Below, one piece after another: positions 41,294 to 49,611 of a stretch of DNA of 64,000 bases. Numbering within the stretch: position 1 is the first letter of the stretch; each line of letters starts with the position of its first letter. This DNA is from Bradyrhizobium sp. Tv2a-2. Its GTDB lineage: Bacteria > Pseudomonadota > Alphaproteobacteria > Rhizobiales > Xanthobacteraceae. The stretch is from assembly GCF_000472425.1 (NCBI RefSeq), contig NZ_AXAI01000009.1:248182-312181 (forward strand), written 5' to 3'. The translations under genes and the position numbers were made by a program. The notes below the pieces were generated by a model. It was given only the letters and a program-made list of their open reading frames with translations, ran no database searches and was not told the origin of the DNA.

Positions 41294-42928
41294 TCACGTC
41301 CCCGGTCGCGAGACCTCGGTCTCCTTGCTGGTGATGAACTCCAAGAGCACGGGAATGCCGGCTTGCGTCTTCTCGATGCCGCGCCTGATCGTCGGCACAA
41401 TCTCCTCCGGCTTCGTGATGCGCTCGCCATGACCGCCGAAGGCGCGCGCCATCGCGGCGTAGTCGCCGGAGATGTCGGTCGAGCGATATTTCTCGGTCGA
41501 GATCGGCATCACCTTCAACTCGATCGCCATGGAAAAATTGTTGAGCAGGATCGACATGATCGGAATCCGCTCGCGCACCGCGGTCTCGAAATCCATGCCG
41601 GTGAAGCCGATCGCGGCATCGCCCCAGACATTGATGCAGAGCTTGTCGGGTTTTGCGAGCTTGGCGCCCATTGCAAGCCCGAGGCCATAGCCGAGCTGGG
41701 TGGTCTTGCCCCAGCCGAGATAGGACAGGGGTTCGACCGCCTTCCAGAACGGCGAGAGCTGGTCGCGCGGGCTGCCGGCGTCATGGGTGATGATGGTGTT
41801 CCTGATGTCGACGGTGTGCTGCAGATCCCACAGCACGCGATAGGGGTTGAGCGGCGCGTCGTTGCTGGTGAGCTTCGGCATCCATTTTTCAAGCCACTCC
41901 TTGTGAGAGGCGGCGATCTCGGCTGCGACGCCGCGCGCGTCGTGATCCGCAGTCACTGTCTTGCCGATCTCTTCCAGCAGCGCATCGAGCACGAGACCGG
42001 CATCGCCGACCAGGCCGATCCTGGCCTCGACATCCTTGTTGAGATGGTTGGGGTCGAGCGTGGAATGGATAATGGTCTTGCCCCTGGGCATGGCGATGCC
42101 AAAACTGGTCTCGGTGAAGGAGCAGCCGATGCCGAAGATCACGTCGGCTTCGCCCAGAAATTTCGGCACGGCGCGCGGCACCGCAAGCCCGCCCGAGCCG
42201 AGCGAGAGCGGGTGCGTCTCCGGGAAGGCGGACTTGCCGCCCAGGCTCGTGGTGACGGGAATGGCGAGCCGCTCGGCCAGCCGTTTCAGCTGCGGCCAGG
42301 CGCGCGCGTAATGCACGCCCTGGCCGGCATAGATCACCGGGCGTTTGGCATTGATCAGCAGCGCCGCGGCTTCCTTGATATGGGCGGGATCGGCGCCGTA
42401 GCGCGTGCGCAGCACCGGCCTATAGGCAAGCGGCTCCGGCACCTCCTCGTTCCACATGTCAGCGGGAATTTCGACAATCACCGGCCCGCCGCGGCCGTTC
42501 TTCAACTTGGTGAAAGCGCGGCGGAAGATGTTGCAGACCTCGGCGGCGAGGATGATTGGCTCCGAGGACTTTGCGAACGGCTTCATCGCCTCGCTGGAAT
42601 TGAAGTTCGGCTCGATATGGGAAAGCCGGCGCGCATAGCCCATCGGCAGCACGAGCACGGGAACCGACTCGCCAAAACATTGCGCGACGCCGCCCATCGC
42701 GTTCTCCGAGCCCGGGCCGTGCTGCATGCAGAACGCGCCGATCGACCGCCCCGACGTGACGCGCGAGATCGCGTCCGCCATGTGCAGCCCGATCCGCTCC
42801 TGGCGCACCATCACCGGTCGGATGTCGGCATTGGCGGCATATTCGATCAGATGATTGACCGGATAGCCACAGAGAATTTCGATGCCTTCGCGCTTGAGTA
42901 TTTCCGCAATGGCGGTGCCGAGTTTCAT
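41294..42928 (-). CDS. thiamine-diphosphate-dependent enzyme (acetolactate synthase-like)
   Basis: A 544-residue ThDP enzyme with the three-domain pyruvate-oxidase layout. The N-terminal Pyr domain has the catalytic Glu in VRQERIGLHMADA, the central domain is around AAALLINAKRPVIYAGQG, and the C-terminal PP domain has the ThDP/Mg motif starting at WGDAAIGFTG and ending at ILLNNFS. It resembles catalytic subunits of acetolactate synthase and their relatives annotated as thiamine pyrophosphate-requiring protein. No small regulatory subunit gene is adjacent, so a biosynthetic IlvB role is unlikely. It stands alone; repeat copy C lies 65 bp upstream. Confidence 0.8.
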   Translation of the reverse strand: MKLGTAIAEILKREGIEILCGYPVNHLIEYAANADIRPVMVRQERIGLHMADAISRVTSGRSIGAFCMQHGPGSENAMGGVAQCFGESVPVLVLPMGYARRLSHIEPNFNSSEAMKPFAKSSEPIILAAEVCNIFRRAFTKLKNGRGGPVIVEIPADMWNEEVPEPLAYRPVLRTRYGADPAHIKEAAALLINAKRPVIYAGQGVHYARAWPQLKRLAERLAIPVTTSLGGKSAFPETHPLSLGSGGLAVPRAVPKFLGEADVIFGIGCSFTETSFGIAMPRGKTIIHSTLDPNHLNKDVEARIGLVGDAGLVLDALLEEIGKTVTADHDARGVAAEIAASHKEWLEKWMPKLTSNDAPLNPYRVLWDLQHTVDIRNTIITHDAGSPRDQLSPFWKAVEPLSYLGWGKTTQLGYGLGLAMGAKLAKPDKLCINVWGDAAIGFTGMDFETAVRERIPIMSILLNNFSMAIELKVMPISTEKYRSTDISGDYAAMARAFGGHGERITKPEEIVPTIRRGIEKTQAGIPVLLEFITSKETEVSRPGT

Positions 42929-42992
42929 GGCCGTTTCTCCCGAACACTGGCCGATTGTCAGCTCGGCCTGCTTGGCTCTTTAATCGAGTCAA

Positions 42993-43041
42993 TTGAGCAT
43001 GATCTCTTCGGAAAACCGCTACACACGTTTCCGGATCATGC
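42993..43041. repeat. intergenic palindromic repeat, partial copy C
   Basis: It is in opposite orientation to copies A and B and holds only the first hairpin, with arms TTGAGCATGATC and GGATCATGC around CGGAAAACCGCTACACACG. The second hairpin of the family is missing. It lies upstream of the ThDP-enzyme gene. The rest of the gap 42929-43153 has no supported gene. Confidence 0.75.
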
Positions 43042-43153
43042 GCCAACAGGAACAGGATTCAGGCGGCCGGTAAAGCGGGCAGGCGGCTCTGCGGCAGAAG
43101 CCCTGCCATCCGCTTTTTGCATCTTGCAATCTGGAGAGCGGGATTCGGCTCGT

Positions 43154-43306
43154 CTAGTTCGGGCCATGCGAGCGGGGCCATAGCGCGGCAATGAACGCCA
43201 GCACCCTGTTCGTCAGCGATCGGCCCTGGGGACGCGTGCCTTGCTGCTCGGCGGTGTCGCCCAAGATATCGATAAAGTTCTTTCTGACGTTCTGCGGCGA
43301 TGGCAT
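43154..43306 (-). CDS. small hypothetical protein (50 residues)
   Basis: A 50-codon frame: MPSPQNVRKNFIDILGDTAE, then QQGTRPQGRSLTNRVLAFIA and ALWPRSHGPN. GGAGCAAGCC stands before the ATG as a fair ribosome site. The composition is protein-like, with a short hydrophobic helix near the end. No family is recognised. It is upstream of repeat C and the ThDP enzyme on the same strand. The region 43307-43568 beyond it has no gene but is AT-richer and would carry the Flp pilin promoter; it also holds the tandem pair CGCCGATGCGAGACTTG. Confidence 0.4.
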   Translation of the reverse strand: MPSPQNVRKNFIDILGDTAEQQGTRPQGRSLTNRVLAFIAALWPRSHGPN

Positions 43307-43568
43307 GTGGCTTGCTCCAAGTTCCACAAGCATGAGCTACACAGGTAAAACGAAGAGTAAATTTTGCCTGCAAAGAACGTCGACCTGCCAATTTTATCGC
43401 CGATGCGAGACTTGTTGTCGCCGATGCGAGACTTGCCGCGCGGTTTCGGACAAATGTTTAACCGGCTGTTCAGCGTGTTTATGAACAGAAACAAAATCTG
43501 TCCAAACCTACATTGCTCAGCCTCCGGCAATGCGGGAGAATCGCACTATCGGGCCACAGGAGTTTTTC

Positions 43569-43745
43569 ATGCGTGCGCTGATTTCGGGATTGATTCCAAA
43601 GTTCCTGGCGGATCAGTCCGGCGCTACTTCGATCGAGTATTGCCTGATCGCGGCGGGCATCAGCATTGTCATTGTCACCGTCGTCAACGGCATGGGTACG
43701 CAGTTGAACAACACGTACACGTCGGTGAGCACCGCGCTGAAGTAA
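43569..43745 (+). CDS. Flp-family type IVb pilin
   Basis: A 58-residue prepilin with an AGGAG site before the ATG. The short basic leader is followed by the processing region (FLADQSGATSIEYCLIAAGI) with the conserved Glu five residues after the cleavage Gly, then a single hydrophobic helix (SIVIVTVVNGMG) and NNTYTSVSTALK. Flp pilins build thin adhesive pili with the Tad/Cpa secretion machinery after cutting by the CpaA peptidase. No tad/cpa gene lies near, so this is an orphan pilin relying on machinery elsewhere or with another role. It ends four bases from the convergent ku stop. Confidence 0.9.
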   Translation: MRALISGLIPKFLADQSGATSIEYCLIAAGISIVIVTVVNGMGTQLNNTYTSVSTALK

Positions 43746-43749
43746 CGGC

Positions 43750-44730
43750 TCAGCTCGCCTTCCGCGACCGGGCAGAGGCGCGCGCCGGTTTCCTTGTTTC
43801 CTTTGCCTCTTCCTTTGTTCCTTCCTTTGCTCCTTCTTTGGCCTTCTTGCCGCTGATCGGCAGCAGCATCTCGCGCTGGCCCTCGATCCGCTTCTTTGGC
43901 TTCTTGGCAGCCTTGCTGGATTCCTTGGCCTTGGCGGCCGGCGCGCTCTCGCCTTCGTTCGCCAGGCTGCGTTTGAGCGCATCCATCAGGTTGATGACAT
44001 TGCCGCTCGTCTTCGGCGCCGCCTTGGCCGGAAGCTGCACGCCGGCGCGCTTCTTGTTGATGAGATCGACAAGGGCGCCCTCGTAATGATCCTCGAAATT
44101 ATCCGGCTCGAAGGAGGCCGACTTCTTCTCGACGATATGCTTGGCGAGATCCAGCATGTCCTTGGTGACCTTGACGTCCTGGATGTCGTCGAAATAGTCC
44201 TTCTCGTCGCGCACCTCGTAGGGATAGCGCAGCAGCGTGCCCATCAGGCCCTTGCCCAGCGGCTCCAGCGCAATGACGTGTTCGCGATTGGTGAGCACCA
44301 CGCGGCCGATCGCCACCTTGTTCAGGCTGCGTGCGGTTTCGCGGATCACGGCGAAGGCGTCGTGGCCGACCTTGCCGTCGGGCACGAGATAATAGGGGCG
44401 GATCAGGTAGCGGCTGTCGATGTCGCTCTTGGGCACGAACTCGTCGATCTCGATCGTGTGGGTCGATTCCAGAGCGATATCGTCGAGCTCGTCCTTGGTC
44501 ACCTCGATATAGGTGTCGGTGTCGACCTTGTAGCCCTTGACGATATCGTCATTGGCGACTTCCTCGCCGGTCTCGGCGTCGACCTTGGCGTATTTGATGC
44601 GGTGGCCGGTTTTCTTGTTGATCTGGTTGAAGGAAACTTTCTCCGATTCCGAAGTCGCCGGATACAGCGCCACCGGGCAGGTCACCAGAGACAGCCGCAG
44701 AAAACCCTTCCAGTTGGCGCGTGGGGCCAT
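43750..44730 (-). CDS. ku: Ku protein (non-homologous end joining)
   Basis: A 326-residue bacterial Ku homologue. The start MAPRANWKGFLRLSLVTCPV and YPATSESEKVSFNQINKKTG begin the Ku core, and DELDDIALESTHTIEIDEFV, DSRYLIRPYYLVPDG and VLTNREHVIALEPLGKGLMG complete it. The tail from about residue 270 is Lys/Ala/Glu-rich, as in many rhizobial Ku proteins. Ku forms a homodimeric ring on DNA ends and recruits the ligase LigD. No ligD is adjacent; only a ligase remnant at 15789-15908 is in the window. Tandem 16-bp repeats carrying the ribosome site lie directly before the ATG. Confidence 0.9.
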   Translation of the reverse strand: MAPRANWKGFLRLSLVTCPVALYPATSESEKVSFNQINKKTGHRIKYAKVDAETGEEVANDDIVKGYKVDTDTYIEVTKDELDDIALESTHTIEIDEFVPKSDIDSRYLIRPYYLVPDGKVGHDAFAVIRETARSLNKVAIGRVVLTNREHVIALEPLGKGLMGTLLRYPYEVRDEKDYFDDIQDVKVTKDMLDLAKHIVEKKSASFEPDNFEDHYEGALVDLINKKRAGVQLPAKAAPKTSGNVINLMDALKRSLANEGESAPAAKAKESSKAAKKPKKRIEGQREMLLPISGKKAKEGAKEGTKEEAKETRKPARASARSRKAS

Positions 44731-44770
44731 GACAAACTCCAGAACTGACAAACTCCAGAACCGACAAATT
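44731..44770 (-). repeat. tandem 16-bp repeats in ku leader
   Basis: On the minus strand the unit TTCTGGAGTTTGTCAG occurs as two full and one partial copies ending at the ku ATG. Each full copy holds a GGAG Shine-Dalgarno-like sequence, so the ribosome site is duplicated. Confidence 0.75.
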
Positions 44771-45018
44771 CGCGGACGCAACAGACCACAATCCGCAAGG
44801 ATAACATTCGGGGGTGCGGAAACAAGCAAGGGGAGCAGAGATTCTCCTGTTGGCGTTAACCGTCCGCCGAGGGGCCAAGGCAGGGCGGCAAGGCTGGGAA
44901 CGGCGAGACGCAGAAAGAACGGAACATCGTCAGGCATTTGGCGTTGGCTTCACAGGCGCGGCGGGGCCGCAGGGCCTCCCGCGTAGCCCGAGCAACCGCA
45001 TGCCTATTTGAGGGCGCC

Positions 45019-45171
45019 ATGGCAACACGGGACGAGCACCGGATCGTCGAAACGTCGACCCAGGCCCGGCAGGGCGAGCCCGGACCGTCGGTCGCGGCCC
45101 TGCTTGCTGTCTCCCTTGGGCTCGCGATCCTGGTGCTGGCCGTGGTGTGGTTCGTGTTCTTCCGCACCTGA
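45019..45171 (+). CDS. small single-pass membrane protein
   Basis: A 50-residue protein with GAGGGCGCC before the ATG: MATRDEHRIVETSTQARQGE, then GPSVAALLAVSLGLAILVLA and VVWFVFFRT. It is one membrane helix with a short charged N-terminal part. The open frame extends upstream but without a ribosome site. Proteins of this shape are common and unnamed in Bradyrhizobium. It is divergent from ku and upstream of a two-component pair; no role can be given. The gap 45172-45423 after it shows no supported gene. Confidence 0.6.
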   Translation: MATRDEHRIVETSTQARQGEPGPSVAALLAVSLGLAILVLAVVWFVFFRT

Positions 45172-45423
45172 CGCACCGCCTGGTGCGACACAGCGCCTAC
45201 GTCCATACCGCTTGTGCGGGCTTCCGCGGCAGCGCTAGGCGGCGTAAACCGGTCGCGTCTTGACGATGTCGTTGTCCGACCGGCGCAGCCAGATTCCCTC
45301 CAATGGACTCTTTTTCCATGACGAAAAAGTAACGTTGCGGGGCTTGCCCGTTCATGGGCGGTTCACGCCGGCAGCGCTCATCTTGAAGGCGTGAAGTCGT
45401 GCAGTTCAGCTTTGGAGGCAAGC

Positions 45424-46095
45424 GTGCGCCTGCTCGTTGTTGAGGACGATCCGGATCTTAACCGCCAGCTCACCACCGCGTTGAGCGATGCGGGATATGT
45501 GGTCGATCGGGCATTCGATGGAGAGGAGGGGCACTATCTCGGCGACAGTGAGCCCTATGACGCAGTGGTGCTCGATATCGGCCTGCCCAAGATGGACGGC
45601 ATCTCGGTCCTGGAGTCATGGCGCCGCAACGGCCGCGCGATGCCGGTCCTGATCCTCACCGCCCGCGATCGCTGGAGCGACAAGGTGCAGGGTTTTGATG
45701 CTGGCGCCGACGATTATGTCGCAAAGCCGTTTCACCTTGAGGAGGTACTGGCACGAATCCGTGCGCTGCTGCGCCGCGCTACCGGACACGCGCAGAGCGA
45801 GCTCGTCTGCGGACCGGTTGCGCTGGATACGCGCACCAACAAGGTTTCCGTCTCGGGCAATCCGGTCAAGATGACCTCGCACGAGTACCGCCTGCTGCAA
45901 TACCTGATGCATCATGCCGGCCGCGTGGTCTCGCGCACCGAGCTCGTCGAGCATCTCTACGACCAGGACTTCGACCGCGACTCCAACACCATCGAGGTGT
46001 TCGTGGGCCGCATCCGCAAGAAGCTCGACGTCGACATCATCCAGACCGTGCGCGGGCTCGGCTATCTCCTGGCGCCGCCGCCGAACGGGGCGTGA
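45424..46095 (+). CDS. OmpR/PhoB-family response regulator
   Basis: A 223-residue regulator. The receiver domain (1-115) has the acidic pair VVEDDPD, the phosphorylated Asp in AVVLDIGLPKMDG and Lys in DDYVAKPFHLEE. The winged-helix output domain (130-220) has MTSHEYRLLQYLMHHAGRVV and SNTIEVFVGRIRKKLDVDII. I chose the GTG at 45424 with GGAGG six bases before it. With the following kinase it forms a pair like PhoP/PhoQ or rhizobial FeuP/FeuQ; in S. meliloti, as I recall, feuPQ also lies upstream of cytochrome c maturation genes. The signal is unknown. Confidence 0.85.
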   Translation: MRLLVVEDDPDLNRQLTTALSDAGYVVDRAFDGEEGHYLGDSEPYDAVVLDIGLPKMDGISVLESWRRNGRAMPVLILTARDRWSDKVQGFDAGADDYVAKPFHLEEVLARIRALLRRATGHAQSELVCGPVALDTRTNKVSVSGNPVKMTSHEYRLLQYLMHHAGRVVSRTELVEHLYDQDFDRDSNTIEVFVGRIRKKLDVDIIQTVRGLGYLLAPPPNGA

Positions 46096-46183
46096 TCCAG
46101 GGCGGGACTAGCGGCGCGATACTGCGTTTACTTTTCTCGCTTGAACCGTGGCCTGCGGCACCACTTTTCGTTATTGTGATTCC

Positions 46184-47560
46184 ATGCGCCGCAGTTCGCT
46201 CGCGACCCGGCTGTTTCTCTCTGCGACCGCCTGGGTGGTGGTGATTCTCGTCATCACCGGTTTCGTTCTCTCCTCCGTCTATCGGGACGCGACCGAGCGC
46301 GCCTTCGATCGCCGGCTCAACCTCTACCTGCGGACGCTGATCGCCGAGGTCGCAACCCCGGACGAGCCGCCGGACCGGCAATTCCAGTCGCTGGGCGAGC
46401 CGCTGTTCGAGCTGCCGCTGTCAGGCTGGTACTGGCAGATCACCCGCACCGATACTGACAAGCCGGACGTGCGCGCCTCGCGCTCGCTGTGGGACAAGAA
46501 GCTGCCCAAGCTCGAGGACCAGGGCATCGAGCTTACGCCTGCCGGGATCCGCATCGGCTATGTCGACGGGCCCGAGGGCCAGACCCTGCGGATCGTGGAG
46601 CGGCAGGTCGATCTCGGCGCCGACGGCAAGTTTCTGGTGGCGGTGGCGGGCGACGCAAGCGAGATTTTCGATGAGACCCGCAGCTTCGATTATTATCTCG
46701 GTGGCACCTTTGCCGCGCTCGGCATCGTGCTGCTGCTCACCACGATCTTCCAGGTCCGCTTCGGCCTTGCGCCGCTCAAGCGCATCTCGGAAGCGATCGC
46801 CGACATCCGTTCGGGACGGACGGAACGGCTGGAGGGCAATTTTCCCGTCGAGATTGCGCCGCTCGCACGCGAGACCAACGCGCTGATCGATGCCAATCGC
46901 GGCATTGTCGAGCGCGCCCGCACTCATGTCGGCAACCTCGCGCACGCGATCAAGACGCCGCTGTCGGTGATCGTCAACGAAGCCTCGGCCCATGGCCTCG
47001 ATCCGTTCGCCAGCAAGGTCCTCGAGCAGGCCGAGGTGATGCGCAACCAGGTAGCGCACCATCTGGAGCGGGCGCGCATCGCCGCGCGCGTCTCCATCGT
47101 CGCGACCGTCACCGAGGTGGCACCCGCTATCGAGGCGCTGCGGCGGACCATGGAGAAGATCCACCGCGACCGCGGCATCACCATTGAGGTCAAGGCCGAC
47201 CCGCATGCCCGCTTTCGCGGCGAACGGCAGGACCTCGAGGAGATGGCCGGCAACCTCGTCGACAATGCCTGCAAATGGGCGTCCTCGCAGGTCTTCATCG
47301 AGGTGCTGATGGAGCGCCCCGCCGAGTCCGGCGCGGGCCCGGTGCTGCGCATCATTGTCGATGACGACGGCCGCGGCCTCTCGGCGGTCGAACGCGCCCA
47401 GGTCTCGCGCCGCGGGCAGCGGCTCGATGAATCCAAGCCCGGTTCGGGGCTGGGGCTATCGATCGTGACCGATCTTGCCGCGCTCTATGGCGGCAGCCTG
47501 TCGCTCGGCACCGCGCCGATCGGAGGCTTGAGGGCCGAATTGCTCCTTCCTGCGATGTGA
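46184..47560 (+). CDS. PhoQ/FeuQ-like sensor histidine kinase
   Basis: A 458-residue inner-membrane kinase. Two membrane segments (about 9-32 and 170-195) enclose a periplasmic sensor domain of about 135 residues (PLSGWYWQITRTDTDKPDVR and ADGKFLVAVAGDASEI). A HAMP region comes next, then HisKA with the phospho-His in VGNLAHAIKTPLSVIVNEA, the N box NLVDNACKWAS, VDDDGRGLS and PGSGLGLSIVTDL. HAIKTPL is typical of PhoQ-type kinases. It lies 88 bases downstream of the regulator gene in the same direction. The kinase is complete. Confidence 0.85.
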   Translation: MRRSSLATRLFLSATAWVVVILVITGFVLSSVYRDATERAFDRRLNLYLRTLIAEVATPDEPPDRQFQSLGEPLFELPLSGWYWQITRTDTDKPDVRASRSLWDKKLPKLEDQGIELTPAGIRIGYVDGPEGQTLRIVERQVDLGADGKFLVAVAGDASEIFDETRSFDYYLGGTFAALGIVLLLTTIFQVRFGLAPLKRISEAIADIRSGRTERLEGNFPVEIAPLARETNALIDANRGIVERARTHVGNLAHAIKTPLSVIVNEASAHGLDPFASKVLEQAEVMRNQVAHHLERARIAARVSIVATVTEVAPAIEALRRTMEKIHRDRGITIEVKADPHARFRGERQDLEEMAGNLVDNACKWASSQVFIEVLMERPAESGAGPVLRIIVDDDGRGLSAVERAQVSRRGQRLDESKPGSGLGLSIVTDLAALYGGSLSLGTAPIGGLRAELLLPAM

Positions 47561-47722
47561 ACCCGCGTATGCTGCATCGAAAAACCGGATTATCGGTCGA
47601 TTTGGCGCAAAGCCGTTAGCCCTAAATTCGTCATTCCTAAAGGACTTCTTAACGGCGTGGCCCATATGGTGGCCGAGGTACGCGGTGACCGTCCGCGCCA
47701 CAGAAAGTGCTGATCCGTCCGT

Positions 47723-49120
47723 ATGAGCCAGACGTTACAGGAGCGGCTGAAGGATTATCTCGCGCAGCTTCCGCCGCGATCGCAGGCGATGTTGATGCGG
47801 GCTTTTGAGGGCGCGCTCGAGCGCGGCGAGGACACCGCGGTCGCGACCTTCGTGCTCGAGGCGCTGCGCAAGATCGTTCGCGGCAGCGACGACGCACAGC
47901 CGCGCAGCGATGATCCGGCACGACTGCTGTTCCGTCCGCTGGAACCGTTCCTGGTCGATGGCAGCATGCCAACACGTCCGGGCCAGATCCGCCGCAGCTC
48001 GCTGGTGCCGATCTGGCAGTGGCTCCTCCGTGACGGTGCACCGGAGCACGCAAGCGCATTCGAAGCGATGCTGGCAAGCGGCGAAGGCGGGAAGGGACCG
48101 CACCTCGAAATAGCCGTCCGCAAGCTCCAGCTCGCCACGGCCGAGGCCATCGTCAAGATCGCGGGCCCCGCGGCCGGCGGCGACAAGCAGCGTGCGCTGA
48201 GCCGTGTCGGCCAGCCCAGCGTCGTCGAGGATCTGATGTCGGTTGGCGCCGTGCTGCAGGCGCGCGAGGCGCTGGACGGGCTCAATGGCAGGCTGCCCGG
48301 CTATTTGCGCGCATTCGGCGACTCCCAGATGGAGCAGGTGCTCGCCGGGCTCAACGTTCCCTCGCTGCAGACACCGATGCTGTTGCCGTTTGCCCTGTCG
48401 CTCGTCATACAGCGCCTGAGCGCACCCTGGCAGATCATCCGCCTCGCCATCAGGATGGCGGCGTCAGACGACGAGATCCGCGTCGCCGCCATCCCGCTCG
48501 GCGTCGCCGTGACCATCGCGCTGCATGATCTGTCGGGCCGCGCCGCGGGGCTGCGGGCCGACATCAGGCGCGGCCACTTCGCCAATGTCGCCGAAAATCT
48601 CAAGGCGCTGCACGACGGCGTGCGGGGCCTGCGCACCGAGCTCGACCTGCGCACCGAATCGACCTGGGGCAGGCAGCTGACGTCGATCCGCGCCGAGATT
48701 TCCAACGCGCTGCAGTCGGAAATCGACAGCGTGCCCGGCCGCGTCCGCCGCATCCTGCGCCAGCGCCCCGACAAGGACATCGTCGCCGGCGCCCGGATTG
48801 ACACCGCCGATGTCGACGAGGTCGTCGCGCTGATCGATTTCGTCGCGGTCTGCCGCACCTATGCGAGCGAGCTCGCCATCAACGAGGTGACGTTGCGGAC
48901 CTATTCCGACCTGCAGCAATATGTCGAGCAGGCGACGGAAGCGCTGGTGCAATCGCTGCGCGGCAGCGACGTGAGGGCGCGCGCCTACCGACAGATGCAG
49001 GTGGCCGCGGCCATCAAGTTCTGCGAGGCGCTGTTCGGCCGTGACTATGCGTCGCTGATGAGCCGGGCGGCCGAAAATGCGCTGACCGGCGAACGCAAGT
49101 CCGCTTCGCGCGCTGGTTAA
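47723..49120 (+). CDS. conserved hypothetical protein, helical, 465 residues
   Basis: A soluble, mostly helical protein: MSQTLQERLKDYLAQLPPRS at the start, RLLFRPLEPFLVDG near 70, RRSSLVPIWQWLLRDGAP near 95, a central TPMLLPFALSLVIQRLSAPW, and ending GRDYASLMSRAAENALTGER. It has no signal, membrane helix or catalytic motif that I recognise. Proteins like this are conserved in Rhizobiales without a named function. Its place between a two-component pair and the cytochrome c maturation genes, in the same direction, is not informative because there are gaps of 162 and 87 bases. Confidence 0.65.
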   Translation: MSQTLQERLKDYLAQLPPRSQAMLMRAFEGALERGEDTAVATFVLEALRKIVRGSDDAQPRSDDPARLLFRPLEPFLVDGSMPTRPGQIRRSSLVPIWQWLLRDGAPEHASAFEAMLASGEGGKGPHLEIAVRKLQLATAEAIVKIAGPAAGGDKQRALSRVGQPSVVEDLMSVGAVLQAREALDGLNGRLPGYLRAFGDSQMEQVLAGLNVPSLQTPMLLPFALSLVIQRLSAPWQIIRLAIRMAASDDEIRVAAIPLGVAVTIALHDLSGRAAGLRADIRRGHFANVAENLKALHDGVRGLRTELDLRTESTWGRQLTSIRAEISNALQSEIDSVPGRVRRILRQRPDKDIVAGARIDTADVDEVVALIDFVAVCRTYASELAINEVTLRTYSDLQQYVEQATEALVQSLRGSDVRARAYRQMQVAAAIKFCEALFGRDYASLMSRAAENALTGERKSASRAG

Positions 49121-49207
49121 AGTAGCGCTATATCTACAATTCCAGGTTGACGAAGGCCGGGCGGGTTCGTACGGTCATGGGTGTGAAACGCATTGCCCCT
49201 TCGATAA

Positions 49208-49477
49208 ATGAATTCAGCCATCAACTTTATTGAACTCGAGAATCAGGTCATTACGGCGACCTACCGGAACCTGATGGTCACGGCGAAAGTCGTGCTGGTG
49301 GAGAGCACGAGCGGCGCGCAGCTGCCCAATCCGGTCACGACCATCTCCTCGCCGTTGCCGGCAGGCGCGCTCCGCATCCGGCTGCCGGCCGCGGTCAGGC
49401 CGGGGACCTATTATTTGATGGCCCTCAACGGCCATGGCGAGCCCGCGGCCCGCAGCGCCGACTTCCGTATCGACTAA
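49208..49477 (+). CDS. small hypothetical protein with beta-sandwich-like ending
   Basis: An 89-residue protein: MNSAINFIELENQVITATYR, VVLVESTSGAQLPNPVTT, and PAAVRPGTYYLMALNGHGEP, AARSADFRID. The last part resembles the C-terminal Ig-like domain of galactose oxidase-like proteins (PGxYYLxxLN-G-P), so it may be a lone domain of that type. No signal peptide is present. The ribosome site is not clear. The gene lies 47 bases upstream of a FixK-like box and before ccmI, without evident connection. Confidence 0.5.
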   Translation: MNSAINFIELENQVITATYRNLMVTAKVVLVESTSGAQLPNPVTTISSPLPAGALRIRLPAAVRPGTYYLMALNGHGEPAARSADFRID

Positions 49478-49523
49478 ACAATTACTATTGCTCGACTTTC
49501 GAGACGGGATCACTGGCGGCAAT

Positions 49524-49537
49524 TTGATAATTGTCAA
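49524..49537 (+). promoter_or_regulatory. FNR/FixK2-like box upstream of ccmIEFH
   Basis: TTGATAATTGTCAA fits TTGA-N6-TCAA exactly and is palindromic apart from one pair. It lies 74 bp upstream of the ccmI ATG. A link between low oxygen and cytochrome c maturation is biologically sensible; binding is inferred. Confidence 0.6.
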
Positions 49538-49611
49538 TTGCCCGCAGCGGGAGCCGTGGTGTAAAGCGGCACAATCATGCGCAAGTGAGCCCACCCTCCG
49601 GAACCCACCCG

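Noticed and set aside
41363..43183. 606-codon plus-strand frame opposite the ThDP enzyme
   Set aside because: It is antisense to a complete enzyme, and part of it translates the palindromic repeat C.
44731..44770. Tandem repeats considered as a CRISPR array
   Set aside because: The units are 16 bp, directly adjacent without spacers, and there are no cas genes.
45197..45421. Minus-strand small frame before the response regulator
   Set aside because: It covers the leader of the regulator gene, has mixed protein-like pieces in two frames and no ribosome site I trust.
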